Below, in pieces: positions 1-10,269 of a DNA stretch of 21,935 nucleotides. The notes beneath the pieces are model-generated. The model saw only the letters and a list, made by a program, of their open reading frames with translations, was not told where the DNA came from and did not search any database. The position numbers were made by a program, and so were the translations under genes. The stretch is from Acanthaster planci. Lineage: Eukaryota > Echinodermata > Asteroidea > Valvatida > Acanthasteridae. The stretch covers positions 1 to 21,935 of the forward strand of contig NW_019091417.1 of assembly GCF_001949145.1 (NCBI RefSeq), in the 5' to 3' direction. Numbering within the stretch: position 1 is the stretch's first letter; every line of letters begins with the position of its first letter.

Positions 1-1199
1 TAAACGTTTATATGTGATCTAAATAATTATACAGGGGATTTTGCCTACATTGGAATTATCCTACCGAAAAAGTGAACACAGTAAACTTCTCTCTTTGCTA
101 ATATTACGACACTAAGTTCTTCAAGATCCTGATTGAGACACTTCAAGAGAAAAAGCAAAAAACTGCGTGAACGTTTTGGAAAAGTAAAAGAACTGCTTCT
201 TTTGTGATTATTTTGTACACAAGAGCGAATAACAATTAAAAAAAAAATGGGCAAATTCAAATAAATCAAATTAAAAATCAACAAACAGCACACACACCTG
301 ACAGAGACTACAGTTAGAATACCTTTTATTGACATATTCTTCACGAAATATGTTGCTGGTGTGGGTCAAGGGCAAGTCAATGAAATAAAAAAGACAGAAA
401 ATAAAACAACTATTTTAGCCTTATTATAGACCTACCAAAGGTGAGGGCGGAGGAAAAAGAGGCATTTTATTAATTGAGAGAAAAACATTGGGGGTCCGTT
501 TTATTTTCCTTCCTTCTAATAGTATATTTTAGAAAGGCCATTAAACATTGCGTGACAAAAAATTAAAATTTATGGGTCCACCCCTCCCCCCCAAAAAAAA
601 AAATTAACTGTCCCCCTTTCAAACAAAGGTGTGCCCCAAATCTGTCCACACCCAAAGTTTACGTTTCCAGCTCCTTCTTGTGCATACCTTCTGAAGATGT
701 ACACAAAATATACATGCAGCTAGATGTTAACAGAACGTGCATTTGGTGCTGGTAAATAAACTCCTTCACCATTTTTTTGCCCAAAATAATACTGTGTATC
801 GAAATAAAGGTTTCACAACTTTAGTTAGTTACGTGTACTCCTAATGAAACTGTGTGCTGCTTAAAATAAGGAAAGACCCATCACCAGTTAGTTTAAAAAA
901 TCATTAGACAGAATGTATGTAAAAATAAATCCAATCCACTACTACAACACATTAGTACATCAAAAGTATGATGCTAAACACTGTATGGTTGCATCTGAAA
1001 GAATACCGTTAGTTTAGAAGTTTGCTGTTGATGCCTGACTTGCATCTCTGCCATTATGGAGGATTAAGCAACATTGTTTTACAGATCAATACATAAAACC
1101 GTCCTTTTCTCAAATTGGGCTGATGGTCCTCTGAGCTTTCTACACATTCTGGCACTGGATTTGCGAATAAAATTAACAAGCTTTCTTTGGAATTAACTA
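1..1199. other. 3' flank of the minus-strand gene, no gene seen
   Basis: This A+T-rich stretch holds homopolymer runs (for example around 241-248 and 591-602) and no protein or RNA gene I can support. A 99-codon open frame on the minus strand between 45 and 344 shows no recognisable motif. It lies beyond the polyadenylation signal of the minus-strand gene, so it is probably intergenic. Confidence 0.5.
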
Positions 1200-1205
1200 T
1201 TTATT
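1200..1205 (-). terminator. Polyadenylation signal AATAAA
   Basis: On the minus strand AATAAA lies 71 nt after the stop codon of the last exon (1276-1278). That is a normal distance for a short 3' UTR, and it supports this end of the gene model. The hexamer is frequent by chance in A+T-rich DNA, so the support comes from its position only. Confidence 0.45.
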
Positions 1206-1275
1206 CAGAAAAAAAAGGATAATGACTCACCTCTACATTCACCAACATGTCTATGTTCCCTATTTACAATAAATT

Positions 1276-1318
1276 TCACAGCAGTGGTGCATTTCTTGGA
1301 CTGCTTGTCACACCACTG
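1276..1318 (-). CDS. Last exon j of the minus-strand gene, with stop
   Basis: Acceptor is caacaacctag. In the phase required by the preceding exon the frame encodes SGVTSSPRNAPLL and stops with TGA at 1278-1276, followed by AATAAA at 1205-1200. Another frame of the same segment stays open to a donor-like AGAG|gtgagt at 1231, with a cysteine-containing peptide. I rejected that reading because it is out of phase with the exon at 1482-1596. Confidence 0.42.
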
Positions 1319-4300
1319 CTAGGTTGTTGCACATGACCTTGATTTTTATTTAGAATACGGAATCACAACACAACAACATCATGATGTTCGTATACATAAA
1401 TAAAGGAAAATAATCACTGGGTCTAAGACCAGATGACCCAGGAGGCCATTCCACTGCATCATTGAGGGGAAATCACTCTACCTTCTTTGGACTGCAATAA
1501 GACAATGACCTGAGGCTCTGTCCTGTAACCAGCACAGACGTCTCAAGACACCGTAGCCCAGTTGTACAAGTTGCTTGAGCTTAGGCACAGCACCAACTGA
1601 GGGAACATTTTAGGTGCTTTTGACTGGGATACATTTAATCCACACTGGAAACAGGTGTTTACTTATCATTATAACAAGCTAAAGTTTTTATTTATCCGAT
1701 TACAGAGATGCAATTACAGTATCAATTGAAAACTCAAACGCTTTTGGATGCAACCATACTTGGAGAGTCCAGCTTCAGAAGTTCAGTGTACCAATCTATC
1801 ACATCATGTATTTCTATTTTGTATTTTTGATACACCCTAAAGATATAATGTTAGACATCATAAATACAAATGAAACTGACCAAAACACAAATTTGTAATT
1901 AAGAGAAGTGTATGACAAAGAACCACTTTCTCATTTCTTTCTTTCAAATATAATGCACAAATTGTCACCGCCACCACGAAGTGTTGCTAATGTGGCTTTT
2001 GAGGACAGGTTTTCAAGATGATCACCGGAGCTTTATAAAAACTACCAAAATAAGTATTTTGTGACAACTTCATGTAACAAAAATCCCTTAAATGATTCTC
2101 TGATGTGTAATCGTTCACTTGACCCGAGTATGAAAACAAGGGTTAATTAGCCAAAATTAATTAGCAAAGGTTAGCGTCACTTTGTGAAAACAAAATTGAC
2201 GTCTTTGTACATAAACGTCCTTCTGTTCAATGTATAATAATCACAGGGAAGGTGATCGTATCTTTACGCGCGCACAACTGTGAATTTACGTCACTTTGTG
2301 AAAACGAACATCCCGGTTGACCTACTTTTCAACCATTTCCTTGCAATACATTTTGTACATGTTCAAAGGACGTTAAGCATTACGTCTTTTTGTGGAACTG
2401 CAAAAGGCTTAACCCCAAAAACATTAACGTAACTATGACATCAATAATGTTTTGTTTGTGGGAGCATGTCAAAATGGTCAAGCACGATATTGTAAAAGAG
2501 AATATTGAAAAAGTGGAAATCGATAAAAATTCATTTTTGGACATTAGTGTCACTTCCTGAGAATGGTGACGACATATGCATTGGGAAAATGTGAAAGCGA
2601 TTGAGGGCTCTTTGGCACAACCACAGGAAATTCACACCTGCAAAGGTTGGTGCATGGTGTCTGATCAATGCAAAGGATACCTGCAATTTCATCAAAGGCT
2701 TTCACACGTACGTTGGTAAACATTCCTGGTTTTGCCACATTTTCACCTGTATCGCTGATATAGCAATATGACGGAAATGGAGGGTAACAGCAATTTTCCC
2801 ACCCATACACATGCTTTTTTTATGCAAGAACATTAATTTGTGCAAAAATCAATGATTGTGGCTCTACAAAAATCTTTCAAAAGAGAAAGTCAGAAATTTC
2901 ACTGTACACACTAATTCATCATTTTTTTCATTTGTAACTCCAGAGGATAATTGTTGTAAGGGAAAGGCTCCAACTTCACAAGTCTCGTTTCGACCCCTGC
3001 AAAATATGGAAACACAATAGTGACAATAGTAATACGTGTGTAGAACCAGATGGCAGCAAGGCTATGACTGAGGTATATTTTTGGGAACTGCTATTCTGCA
3101 CGATGGCAACAGCAAAATGGACGTCAACACAAAGTATCCTCAGGATAATGGCATGCTTTACCGAGTGATACTTGCATGGGTAATGCACTGATGATTATAA
3201 ATGAGGTCTCGATCCATGCAGAAAACAGGCTGGACCTGTGTGATTTTGAGACAGGGATGCACTTTCAAGAGACACAATATCCATGCATTTTGAAGCAATT
3301 TAACCACACAGGACCCGTATTTTCAGTGCTTGTGTGAAAGACCTTTAATCATTTTTTTAACGGATGTTAAGGAAGATAAATGTGAACAAAATTGCAAGAC
3401 TTAAGCAATAGCAAGCACCCCATATCAGCACCCTCCACATCGGAAGCGCCATCACACTGATTAGGCTGCTGGGTTGCATTCCCAGGGCAGGCTTCAGGTA
3501 ACCTGACGATTCCCAAAGATAAGTGTTGTATCAACCTAGAAAAACACGAGTGAAAAGAAGCAAATGTCAGATGTTAGGAAGGTGGTCAAACAAGGGCACT
3601 GCTGTGGCCATTTACTCACTGACACTAGGCCTACTCAGTTCAACTTACAGCTGAACTAGTTTTCAATGTCAGAAAATTCCTTGGCCCTTAATAGTAGTGC
3701 ATGATCATTAGTTGTTAACAAGTGAACTTGATACGTGGAACTGAGCCAAAAAGACAGTACATGAGAGGTATACATCATCTCACAAAATTTCGAAAATGGA
3801 AGGCGAACAAACAATTTGTCTTTAAATATTAAATATTTTCTTTGGTACTGAAATAGTTTCTAAAGGAGTTTACATTCAGTCACTTTGATATTTTGTAAAT
3901 TCCTAATGCAAGGTACTTTAAAAAGGCTGACTTACAAACAAACTGACAATAAAGTTTAATCTAAAAACTTCTCAATAAATAAACAATTACATTCACGATA
4001 AAAACGACAGATCTTCATACCAGGAGTAACAGGCAAAGTTGGTGTCTTGACAACATCCTTGACAACTACGCATACATCCGGAACCAGCCTAATCTCCCAC
4101 AATCAAAGAAGAAGTGAACAAAAAATTGGGGGGAAAAGGACACGCATAATTATGTGGCCACTGTGCTTTGATTGTTACTGGATTTGAATATTCAAGAAAC
4201 CCTCTCTGCGTGAGCCAAATGTAGGCTCTTTACTACTGCATAAGTCATAGGTAACACTTGTCACTTTTCGGACGTATCGTTGGGTGCTCCATTATAAGTG

Positions 4301-7249
4301 AAAAGTGGACTTCACCAATCTGCAACAGTAAAAGAAAATCACAGAGTTCCCAAAACCTCTCACAAACCCTGTGCAACCCCAGTCTATCCAAGCATTAAAT
4401 TTGATATAATTCACTTGGATTTCAAGCATTATCCTTACAATGTAACTGATGATCAGTTCCTTCAAGGACCTGCCCTGGAAGAGACGGTGCAATCATTCGC
4501 CCATGAAGTCCAATGCATGCTGTGAAAGGTACAGTCGTGGGTGAGTTTCTGTCCACAAAAAATGCAATAAGCTTCTTGTCATGGACCACATCTCATAGAT
4601 CAATTAAAAGCACAGACACAATGAACCTGAAAAATCTTCCAACTACTTTTCACAGCCCATTACTACTAAGTAATGGGCTGTTACACAAAAGTTACACATT
4701 TTACCAATGCACCTTCAACCTGTGCATAAATACATGTATGTCTCAAGTGTTTTTTCATAAATTATAGGAGATGCTTTTGCAAAGTTCATAGTCATCTGTT
4801 ACAAAGTTATTTTTGTGTGTTACTCACTTCTTAAGCTTGATCATTTGTGATACACGCACACTTGTTTCTATGAATTTTGGAATCCCTGTCCGCATAAAGA
4901 ATGTTTGAATTTTATTCAATTCGACAGTGAAAGCTTTTGTAGCAAATCATCAACAACAATAAATCAAGACATTTAGACTGATATAAATCAACAGCACTTT
5001 GAATTTGGCTATTTGTCATTACCACCCTTCTTAGGCTATTTAAAACTTGTGAACTGTATAATTTTGGCCACAGATTTTTACTTAAAAAAAAAAGACAAGA
5101 TACATGTACTTTTGATATACAGCTAAAGTCATTGTTGACTTAGACTCACTTGAATAATGCAGTGCAACATCACTAGAACGAACACAATATAACAGCATCC
5201 ATGCAAAATTTGCTAAAGCCATTACCAGTTGCCCACACATTCATTTCCCGTCCGACCCATTCATATGGGGGGGTGCAACCTGCCCCACAATCTTTTCTGA
5301 ATGAGGATTTGGGGCAAACATTTGCAATGCAAAAAATCAAGTTACAAAGAAATCACACTGAAATATGTGGGTTTTACCTTCAGGGTAGTTTTCAGTGGAA
5401 GTCAAATTCCGAAATGAAATAAGGTTTGCAAGTTTTCTTTCAATCATCTCTCAAAAATGCAGTATGGTCATACTAGTAACATGAAGCTTTAACAGATGTA
5501 TTGGGAACCATTCATTGAAAGCAAGCAAAAACTATGTAATGAAGATTTCTGTAAGTTAATTGGTCAAAATTAATCTACTGGCTTGTGTACTTTCCACTTT
5601 GATTTTTTTACAAGGTAAAGATTGTTACCTTTGTAGTGATAACCTGCAAGAGTTTCCACGTCAGCATTGCCCATATGGCTTCCAGGTACTCAGTGGCTGG
5701 TCTACCCAGCCACCCATGTGCCCATGAACGATACAGATCATGCCACGTGCTGACAGTAGCTCCTCTGAAAGTAAAATTGTTCTTAAATTTCAAGTCATTA
5801 TTATCCATCCTCAAGATGTTTCTTTTATGTAAAGCAAAGCTTCCATGTCCAGTAAAAGTACACAGAAAATTCAGGAGCCAAGGGGTACATGTACTTTCAG
5901 TATATCCGACTGTTATAGCAGTGTTCATTTTACATGTACCAACACTGAACTGTATGATATTTCTTCCTGCAATCTTGTATTCTTCAACACTCTGGGACAC
6001 AACCAAGAAGCAATATTTGCTGCCAAAAGAGGCCAACAACAGTGGCTAAATTCAAGTTCAACACACACTGTACCTCCACACATTTCTCAGACTTTGTGCA
6101 CAGGCACAGATAAAACATCAGCCAGAGTCAATGAGACGGGGTAAGCGCTGTGGCTTATCCCGTTAGATATCTCTACACATACAGATAGCCTCATCATGTT
6201 TTCATATGTCCTGTCAAGGCTTACATGAAGTGATTCAAGACAGTCTGTGTACATCCAATCATTTACAGGACAATGTGCAATGCCATTGGCTGCGACTTCA
6301 TGCAATCCAAGCATCCAAGACATAGCCATTGACAGCTTTACCTTATGTACAGGTTCTTCCGATCCAGTTACTGGGGCAGATACAGAAGAAACTCAAGTTT
6401 GTCTCCACGATGCGCATTCCGCTCTTCCGTCAGGGTTGTGCTGCACAAGGACATGCTGTGGTGGAGAAGGAACACACAGCAATGTGTATTTGAATTGACT
6501 CATGGACTCAAGCACACATTAAATAAACTGTACGAAGAAATAGCCTGAAAAGATACTCTAGTTCATGCCTGAAGTGATGGGAGTGTGGAACTGGCTTAAA
6601 GTATAAGATCCCTCATGTTTCTATTGTAAACCATCAAAGAATTTTCATTCGGTCTGTGATCTTTTAAGATGCTGAAAGTGTTAGTATTTTCAAAATATGA
6701 GTACATTCAACCTAACAAATGCCAACCCTCTTCAACCCATCCCTACCAAAACCCCACAACCAATCACCAAGTCAGCCCACCCACCTAAGACTAGGCTCAG
6801 GTTTAGGTTTATGTATCACCATACTATAAGTAGTTGCATACATGTGGAGAAAAAATGTAATGGTAGTAGTTTTAATAGTACATTATAGTATAGGGAGGGT
6901 CAGACAAGAAGCCAAAGCTTGTATTGGATCTACCCACAGCAAAACCAAAAAGGATATTTATTTTATACAAATCATGATTAAATGAATAGGAATATTATAC
7001 TAAGGAATGGATGTTAAAATACAAAATTAAAGAATACGTAATCTGACAAAATCAAATATATTACATTGATTTTAAAAAGTGGTACTGACATCCAGGTAAT
7101 TACCAGTAACATCCACTACACAGAAGAGTAGGTTGTTATTTACACTTTGCAGGTTATTCTTGACGTCAATGGACAAAATTATCAAATTTAGTTCTATAGT
7201 ATGATAGGGGTCCCTGGTATCTACAATCCTGGACAGACTTGTTGGGACA
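1276..7249 (-). CDS. Ten-exon protein-coding gene, 3' part, product not recognised
   Basis: The model joins, on the minus strand, 7249-7104, 6370-6225, 6045-5629, 5447-5378, 4933-4828, 4088-4021, 2996-2939, 2754-2681, 1596-1482 and 1318-1276. All introns are GT-AG and the successive phases are 1,0,0,1,2,1,2,1,2. Total coding length is 1243 nt: one leading base of a split codon, 413 codons and a stop. The first exon starts in mid-codon, so upstream exons are missing. The encoded part is mixed alpha/beta in look. It has one helix-like stretch (VELNKIQTFFMRTGIPKF), few cysteines, and no clear signal peptide or zinc finger. I recognise no family. Introns contain no intact transposon. Weak points are the donors after 6225 (preceded by CAT) and after 2939 (GTTACA), and the acceptor before 5447. 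Several sites were chosen because they agree in phase, so exon edges may shift even if the gene is real. Confidence 0.5.
1280..1320. repeat. 10-bp inverted repeat around a 21-nt loop
   Basis: AGCAGTGGTG at 1280-1289 pairs exactly with CACCACTGCT at 1311-1320. It overlaps the last exon, so part of the pairing is constrained by, or coincident with, coding sequence. Confidence 0.5.
1482..1596 (-). CDS. Exon i of the minus-strand gene
   Basis: 115 nt, phase 1 to phase 2. Acceptor is atgttccctcag, donor is AAAGAAG|gtagag. Only one of the three frames is open. It encodes a basic, leucine-rich segment (AVPKLKQLVQLGYGVLRRLC). Confidence 0.45.
1597..2680. other. Intron with a cluster of CGTC motifs, otherwise featureless
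   Basis: This is the inferred 1084-bp intron between exons h and i. It contains the exact 17-bp direct repeat CGTCACTTTGTGAAAAC at 2175-2191 and 2289-2305, and several other ACGTC words between 2175 and 2390, in otherwise A+T-rich DNA. I see no RNA gene. Confidence 0.4.
2175..2305. repeat. 17-bp direct repeat pair, 114 bp apart, in a CRE-like cluster
   Basis: CGTCACTTTGTGAAAAC occurs twice without mismatch. A weaker third relative (ACGTCTTTTTGTGGAAC) starts near 2383. TGACGTC, a CREB/ATF-like core, lies between the copies near 2198. The pattern fits either an eroded tandem repeat or an intronic regulatory element. Confidence 0.4.
2681..2754 (-). CDS. Exon h of the minus-strand gene
   Basis: 74 nt, phase 2 to phase 1. 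Acceptor is attgctatatcag, donor is AATTGCAG|gtatcc. The peptide is TGENVAKPGMFTNVRVKAF followed by DEIA. The surrounding frame is open from 2810 to 2550. Confidence 0.42.
2939..2996 (-). CDS. Exon g of the minus-strand gene
   Basis: 58 nt, phase 1 to phase 2. The acceptor gtttccatattttgcag is strong. The donor GGA|gttaca is weak, and a second donor TTA|gtgtgt after 2912 keeps the same phase and would lengthen the exon. The peptide is VETRLVKLEPFPYNNYPL. Confidence 0.42.
3357..3502 (-). CDS. Possible alternative last exon with a membrane helix
   Basis: 146 nt including a TAA stop, entered in phase 1 and so compatible with the exon at 4021-4088. Acceptor is ctttgggaatcgtcag. The last residues form a hydrophobic run (VLIWGACYCLSLAILFTFIF) followed by a short polar end and the stop, as in a tail anchor or a C-terminal transmembrane segment. 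It competes with the 2996-1276 exon chain, which has better acceptors and four further phase matches. It may be chance. Confidence 0.2.
4021..4088 (-). CDS. Exon f of the minus-strand gene
   Basis: 68 nt, phase 2 to phase 1. Acceptor is gtgggagattag, donor is ACTCCTG|gtatga. The peptide is LVPDVCVVVKDVVKTPTLPV. If the donor were skipped, the frame would run to a stop at about 3967. Two downstream exons are phase-compatible: 2996-2939, used in the model, and 3502-3357, which would encode a C-terminal membrane helix. Confidence 0.45.
4652..4681. repeat. Perfect 13-bp inverted repeat with a 4-nt loop
   Basis: ACAGCCCATTACT (4652-4664), spacer ACTA, AGTAATGGGCTGT (4669-4681). All 13 pairs are Watson-Crick. 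It lies in the intron between exons e and f. The flanks are not complementary beyond it, so it is a short stand-alone hairpin and not the end of a long inverted repeat. Confidence 0.7.
4828..4933 (-). CDS. Exon e of the minus-strand gene
   Basis: 106 nt, phase 1 to phase 2. Acceptor is gctacaaaag, donor is TTAAGAA|gtgagt, one of the best donors in the model. The peptide FTVELNKIQTFFMRTGIPKF followed by IETSVRVSQMIKLK looks like a folded helical segment. Confidence 0.48.
5378..5447 (-). CDS. Exon d of the minus-strand gene
   Basis: 70 nt, phase 0 to phase 1. Acceptor is catttttgagag, donor is CCTGAAG|gtaaaa. The peptide starts MIERKLANLISFRNLTSTE. The 181-bp intron before it and the 444-bp intron after it are ordinary sizes for an invertebrate. 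Confidence 0.42.
5629..6045 (-). CDS. Exon c of the minus-strand gene (largest, 139 codons)
   Basis: 417 nt, phase 0 to phase 0, one of the longest open frames in the window. Acceptor is cttgaatttag; an alternative acceptor with a better tract (cctcttttggcag) would start at 6019. Donor is ACAAAG|gtaaca. The peptide has alternating hydrophobic strands (CFLVVSQSVEEYKIAGRNII) and a tryptophan-rich end (WHDLYRSWAHGWLG, then WAMLTWKLLQVITTK). The opposite strand is also open for most of this length (5636-6049). I take that as a shadow because it has no matching splice context. Confidence 0.5.
6225..6370 (-). CDS. Exon b of the minus-strand gene
   Basis: 146 nt, phase 1 to phase 0. The acceptor has a long pyrimidine tract ending tatctgccccag. 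The donor is CTTCAT|gtaagc, a good intron side with a poor exon side. The frame stays open to 6089, so the true exon may run further (SLHVSLDRTYENMMRLS would follow). The peptide includes MSWMLGLHEVAANGIAHC. It has no known motif. Confidence 0.45.
6371..7103. other. Intron between exons a and b, no further feature
   Basis: Inferred 733-bp intron. A 63-codon plus-strand frame at 6697-6888 is proline- and asparagine-rich and has no domain. I see no repeat boundary or RNA gene. Confidence 0.35.
7104..7249 (-). CDS. Exon a of the minus-strand gene (first one visible)
   Basis: 146 nt, entered with 1 nt of a split codon and left in phase 1. Acceptor is ctatttccaag, donor is TTACTG|gtaatt. The open frame continues upstream to 7347, so an earlier acceptor is possible; a second AG at 7229-7230 would shorten it in the same phase. 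The peptide is beta-strand-like (IELNLIILSIDVKNNLQ, then LLFCVVDVT). The next upstream exon would have to lie beyond the LINE remnant at 7.5-8.4 kb. Confidence 0.45.
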
Positions 7250-7496
7250 CTTGGAAATAGCCAAATGCTCTCCAGCCCCTTCCCCACTCCCCCGGTCAAT
7301 GTTGTCATGTCCAGCCAGAGAGCAGACCGCATGCAAAGAACCAACATTCAAAGGGAGTCTGGAGACCTAATGAGATTTGTCTAAGATTGTAGCAGTTGAA
7401 GATGTGGCAACTTGTAACTTTGTTGAGATGAAGCTTGTTTGATGGACGGGAGTGATCATTTATGCCAGAGCTATTTATCAATGTTGGGGATTTCTT

Positions 7497-8395
7497 TTAA
7501 ATCATAAATAATTTCTCAAGAAAGGCACTATGAGCATTTTTGGAGGCAAATATACCATACTGAAGACGAGACAAGGATAACATATTGTAAATAGAAATCA
7601 GAATATGGGCTGGGACACAATATTTCAGTTTTCTCAGAACACCAAGGATGAGTATAAGAAGAGTATGAACTTTCAGGCAATTAACTTTTGGGGATAAACT
7701 TGTCATCAATAACATCCAAACATTTACAGTAATCAACATTTTCAAAATAACTATTGCTTAAACAAATTTTAGTGTTTTTATTAAATGCTTGGTTAGTAAA
7801 AACCATTAAATGTGTCTTCTTAAAATTCAAGGATTATTGTAGCAAACAAACAAATCCAATTTCTTTAGTCAGCTCACTATTTAAGTCAGCAGCTTCACTT
7901 ACGGTTATGCCGCTGTAGAGTACGTTTGTGTAATCTGCAATAACACGAACGTTAGAAGTCGAGTTAAGCTACAAATGTTAATATCAATCACTGTGGGTGG
8001 ATATTAATGAAGTTTGCTGAATAAAGTATCAAGATAAATTTTATCAGATGCCTAAGAAAAATTTATAAATACCAATTATACATTCAAGTTTGTCCAGACT
8101 AGATGTTAAGTCAAATATTTTGTCCTGAAGCCATATTACAAATGTGAAAGAACGTTAAATTTAATAAAGTTTTAAAGATAGTTTGTAACTAATCCTTTTA
8201 ACAGTTTTGACAAGCACGGCAAAATGGATATCTAGGGTGATAATTAGCAACTTGGGTACAATCACTATTTCTGTAAACTGGAATAGAATAACTTCAACGA
8301 TTTTGAGTTCATCTCTGACTTTTCCAGAAATTAAAGAGTGTTTGAAATATCTGTTAAAGGCTGAACAATAAAGGGAGCAATATTCTTGAAAAGAA
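7497..8395 (-). mobile_element. Degraded LINE (CR1/jockey-type) reverse transcriptase
   Basis: Reading the minus strand through several stops and frameshifts gives RT landmarks in the right order. At 8394-8330: KNIAPFIVQPLTDISNTLFN (start of the RT). At about 8265-8190: a PVYRNSDCTQVANYHPR / LPVLVKTVKRISYK block. At 7944-7921: the catalytic box IADYTNVLYSG, where YADDTN is usual, so one catalytic Asp is replaced. Near 7840: NFKKTHLMVFTNQ. At 7620-7540: LRKLKYCVPAHIL and SRLQYGIF, the thumb region. The span is about 290 codons where 330-350 is usual, so internal pieces are lost. It lies on the same strand as the host gene, upstream of its first visible exon, probably in an intron. It cannot be active. 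Confidence 0.72.
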
Positions 8396-8399
8396 GATT

Positions 8400-9790
8400 G
8401 TGAAGTTCGAACAAAATGTCAGACAAGTGCAACAGCAAGACCAACCACCAGCCGCTACCATCTCATTCCAGCTCCAAATCATCGGGAATCACATGTAGAC
8501 AACACCTGCCCAAAAATAACTCCACTGATAATATACCTCTACTCTTGTCACTGGGAATAAATACTCCTAGTCCATCCACTTCCACAAAAACAAAAGTCTC
8601 TCATCACTTCTCAGACTTACAATTTCAGCAGGTGAAGTCCTAGGCAGAAAATACGAACAAATTGACATCTGTCAAGAATCACATCACTCGCCAAACAAGA
8701 TACATGAACCTGCCCATGACCATTGATAGTGACAAAGTTTTACTACTATTTGAGGGTATCTTTGGGGGGAAAGGCGAATAAAAAAAAATTGTGTGGCTAA
8801 CCGCGATAAAATTGAAACAAAAATTGAAATTCTTGCCATTATTTTGAATTTCTAGTGAAAAACAATCAGGCCAACCTCTTCTGAGAGTCAACAGGCAGCG
8901 CTATTTCGATCTGATTGTGCAGTGTTTTCTGTGGGCCCGTATTTCGCTTAATGCAATCTTGAGACCTCCACACTTCCATTACACAAAGAAACAGTACAAC
9001 AACATCTGCACCAATCTCTGAAATTTCAGAAATCCTTCCTAGAATATGTGAACAAGCTACAGAAGAGAACTTCCTACTGTCCAACAGAAGAGGAGCAACA
9101 CCAGCTAATAACCACAGAGGAATAGCTCAAAAGAACATGGCGAACAGCACTTCAAATTATTGCTGAGCAATTTCAAGACCAACACTGCATCACGGCCCAA
9201 CAACTGTTTGGCTACTTCATAAGACCAAACCAACCCCAAGAGGCATCCATATTGAATGTCTTAAACAAAACACTCTAATTTCAAGGCAACCACATCTTCC
9301 AAATGAGATTGCCAAGCATTGTTGCTGTCTATATGTATATTGCTCTTATCTCTGGAATACAACCCACTATCCTCCACTTATATTCCTATCCACTTTCATC
9401 AAAACAAAGATAGCAAGGAAGAAATTCAATACACAATCAAACTATTTCTCTGTTATGTGCAAAGCCAAAAAAACCAAAACAAATCCAATAAACATACATT
9501 TCTTAAAAGAGCAAGAATTATTATTAAACCAACCCGTCCAAAGTGACACTAACACAAACCCCCCAAAATTGAAAGGTCTTAGCTCCATCCCCACACCTGC
9601 TGACCCAAACTGAACAACACTTTTGAATAATACAAACACCTTAAATCAAAGACCAAGAACAGCACTCTTAATGGATATTCATAAATACATGTACCTCAGA
9701 CAGTCTCCCTATTCAACTATGTGCAACTTGACCATGTATCAACATTTGATGATGCCTGCTTAGAAGTGATAATGCCTGCTGCATAAAATA
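8400..9790. other. Unassigned stretch with a faint coding-like segment
   Basis: No gene is firmly visible. On the plus strand a frame from about 8957 to 9277 reads as a charged, glutamine-rich protein segment (FQKSFLEYVNKLQKRTSYC; then WRTALQIIAEQFQDQHC) broken by one TAG. This may be remains of an unidentified element. Smaller frames at 8416-8643 and 9319-9546 are low-complexity Ser/Thr/Asn/Lys sequences without a domain. Confidence 0.3.
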
Positions 9791-10269
9791 TGCGCTGGCA
9801 CCTGGAAAGGAGACAATTTACTCCATCCCTATTAGTCATTAGTCTGTGTGTGACGCAACACGCAGAATGCGCAAGCGCATGCCAAGTCTATTTACTTGTA
9901 CAAGAGGATTCTATTGGACAATTTTCAAAAGGAATATACCATAAAATGGATGGGGGCGTTTGGGAAAATAAAAGTAAAGTTTCAGAACAAAATCGTTGGA
10001 AATCCACCATATGTTGACTTCTTTTTACTCACTGAATAAAAAGATATTTATGAATTGGAATAGATATGTGCTTGGCCAGTCTTAAACGTTAGTTTAATAT
10101 TTATTCCCTATGCTCAGAAAACATCCTTTTAAACCATCTTCCACTTGGCATCCAAAATCAACCTCTTGTGCAACACCAGATTGAGAAGAATATTGGGAAG
10201 CCGCCAAATTTGAACTCACCCACTGACCCACATCAGGCTACGACACTGACTAAAAACATGTTCAGGCAA

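Noticed and set aside
589-605. Poly-C/poly-A run as a retrotransposon tail
   Set aside because: No coding or 3' UTR sequence of any element precedes it on either strand.
1231-1318. Minus-strand frame with WCDKQSKKCTTAVKF ending at a good donor
   Set aside because: It is out of phase with the preceding exon. The in-phase reading of the same segment stops at 1276 and is followed by AATAAA.
5636-6049. 137-codon plus-strand frame
   Set aside because: It is antisense to the exon at 5629-6045 and shows no domain or splice context of its own.
6362-6452. Minus-strand TLTEERNAHRGDKLEFLLYL looked like the C-terminal dimerisation region of an hAT transposase
   Set aside because: The upstream hAT landmarks need a frameshift, and the same DNA provides the long pyrimidine tract before the acceptor of the exon at 6225-6370, which fits better.
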